Assembly: GCA_009380075.1 (NCBI GenBank)
Contig: WHSO01000019.1
Span: 1-47,763 of the forward strand
DNA from: Alphaproteobacteria bacterium
Lineage (GTDB): Bacteria; Pseudomonadota; Alphaproteobacteria; SMXQ01
Direction of reading: 5' to 3'
Length of the DNA stretch: 47,763 nucleotides
Part shown: piece by piece, positions 47,760 to 47,763 of the stretch
Layout: the number at the start of each line of letters is the position of its first letter
How positions within the stretch are numbered: position 1 is the first letter of the stretch
Made by a program: the position numbers and the translations under genes
The notes under the pieces: generated by a model
Databases searched by the model: none
Seen by the model: the letters and a program-made list of their open reading frames with translations, nothing else
What the model was told of the DNA's origin: nothing

Positions 47760-47763
47760 CCAC

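Overview
This window looks like a GC-rich alphaproteobacterial chromosome segment, most like Rhodospirillales. The basis is gene order and protein motifs: sdhCDAB, then zapE, mdh, sucCD, sucA, sucB and lpd; an atpHAGDC operon without the F0 genes; and a minus-strand chain rplU-rpmA / obgE-proB-proA-nadD-rsfS-rlmH-gpmI-envC-ctpA-rppH. No transposase, integrase cluster, CRISPR array or phage gene was seen. The genus cannot be named from this sequence alone.

Layout. Positions 1-4034 hold the end of leuB, asd, a minus-strand LysE-type exporter and a CitE-like CoA-ester lyase. Positions 4035-5466 hold no convincing protein gene. This gap carries DnaA-box clusters at both edges and, between them, about 0.8 kb of consecutive short hairpins. 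Read on the minus strand, six of these hairpins have GNRA-type loops (five GCAA, one GTGA), and the stretch ends in a terminator-like stem with a T-rich tail. It is the most unusual part of the window: a candidate large structured RNA lying inside a candidate replication origin. Positions 5467-9789 are the succinate dehydrogenase operon, interrupted between sdhA and sdhB by an AT-richer gene of unknown function. Positions 9861-15016 hold a dienelactone-hydrolase-like gene, an ornithine-cyclodeaminase-family gene, zapE, nadC and mdh. Positions 15161-23333 hold sucCD, the 2-oxoglutarate dehydrogenase genes sucA-sucB-lpd and a small membrane protein. Positions 23371-25735 (minus) hold fsa, a DUF484 gene and xerC. 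Positions 25827-34109 (plus) hold priA, atpHAGDC and a di-iron ferritin-like gene. Positions 34123-47249 (minus) hold the long housekeeping chain from rplU down to rppH. A tRNA-Ser(CGA) closes the window.

Together the plus-strand half encodes a nearly continuous run of TCA-cycle steps, from 2-oxoglutarate to oxaloacetate apart from fumarase, followed by F1-ATPase. The minus-strand half combines ribosome biogenesis (bL21, bL27, ObgE, RsfS, RlmH), proline and NAD synthesis, glycolysis and cell-wall remodelling (EnvC-like, CtpA). Tight overlaps (ATGA, GTGA, TGATG) indicate translational coupling at many junctions. Three housekeeping proteins (SucA, RsfS, bL21) carry long basic low-complexity extensions.
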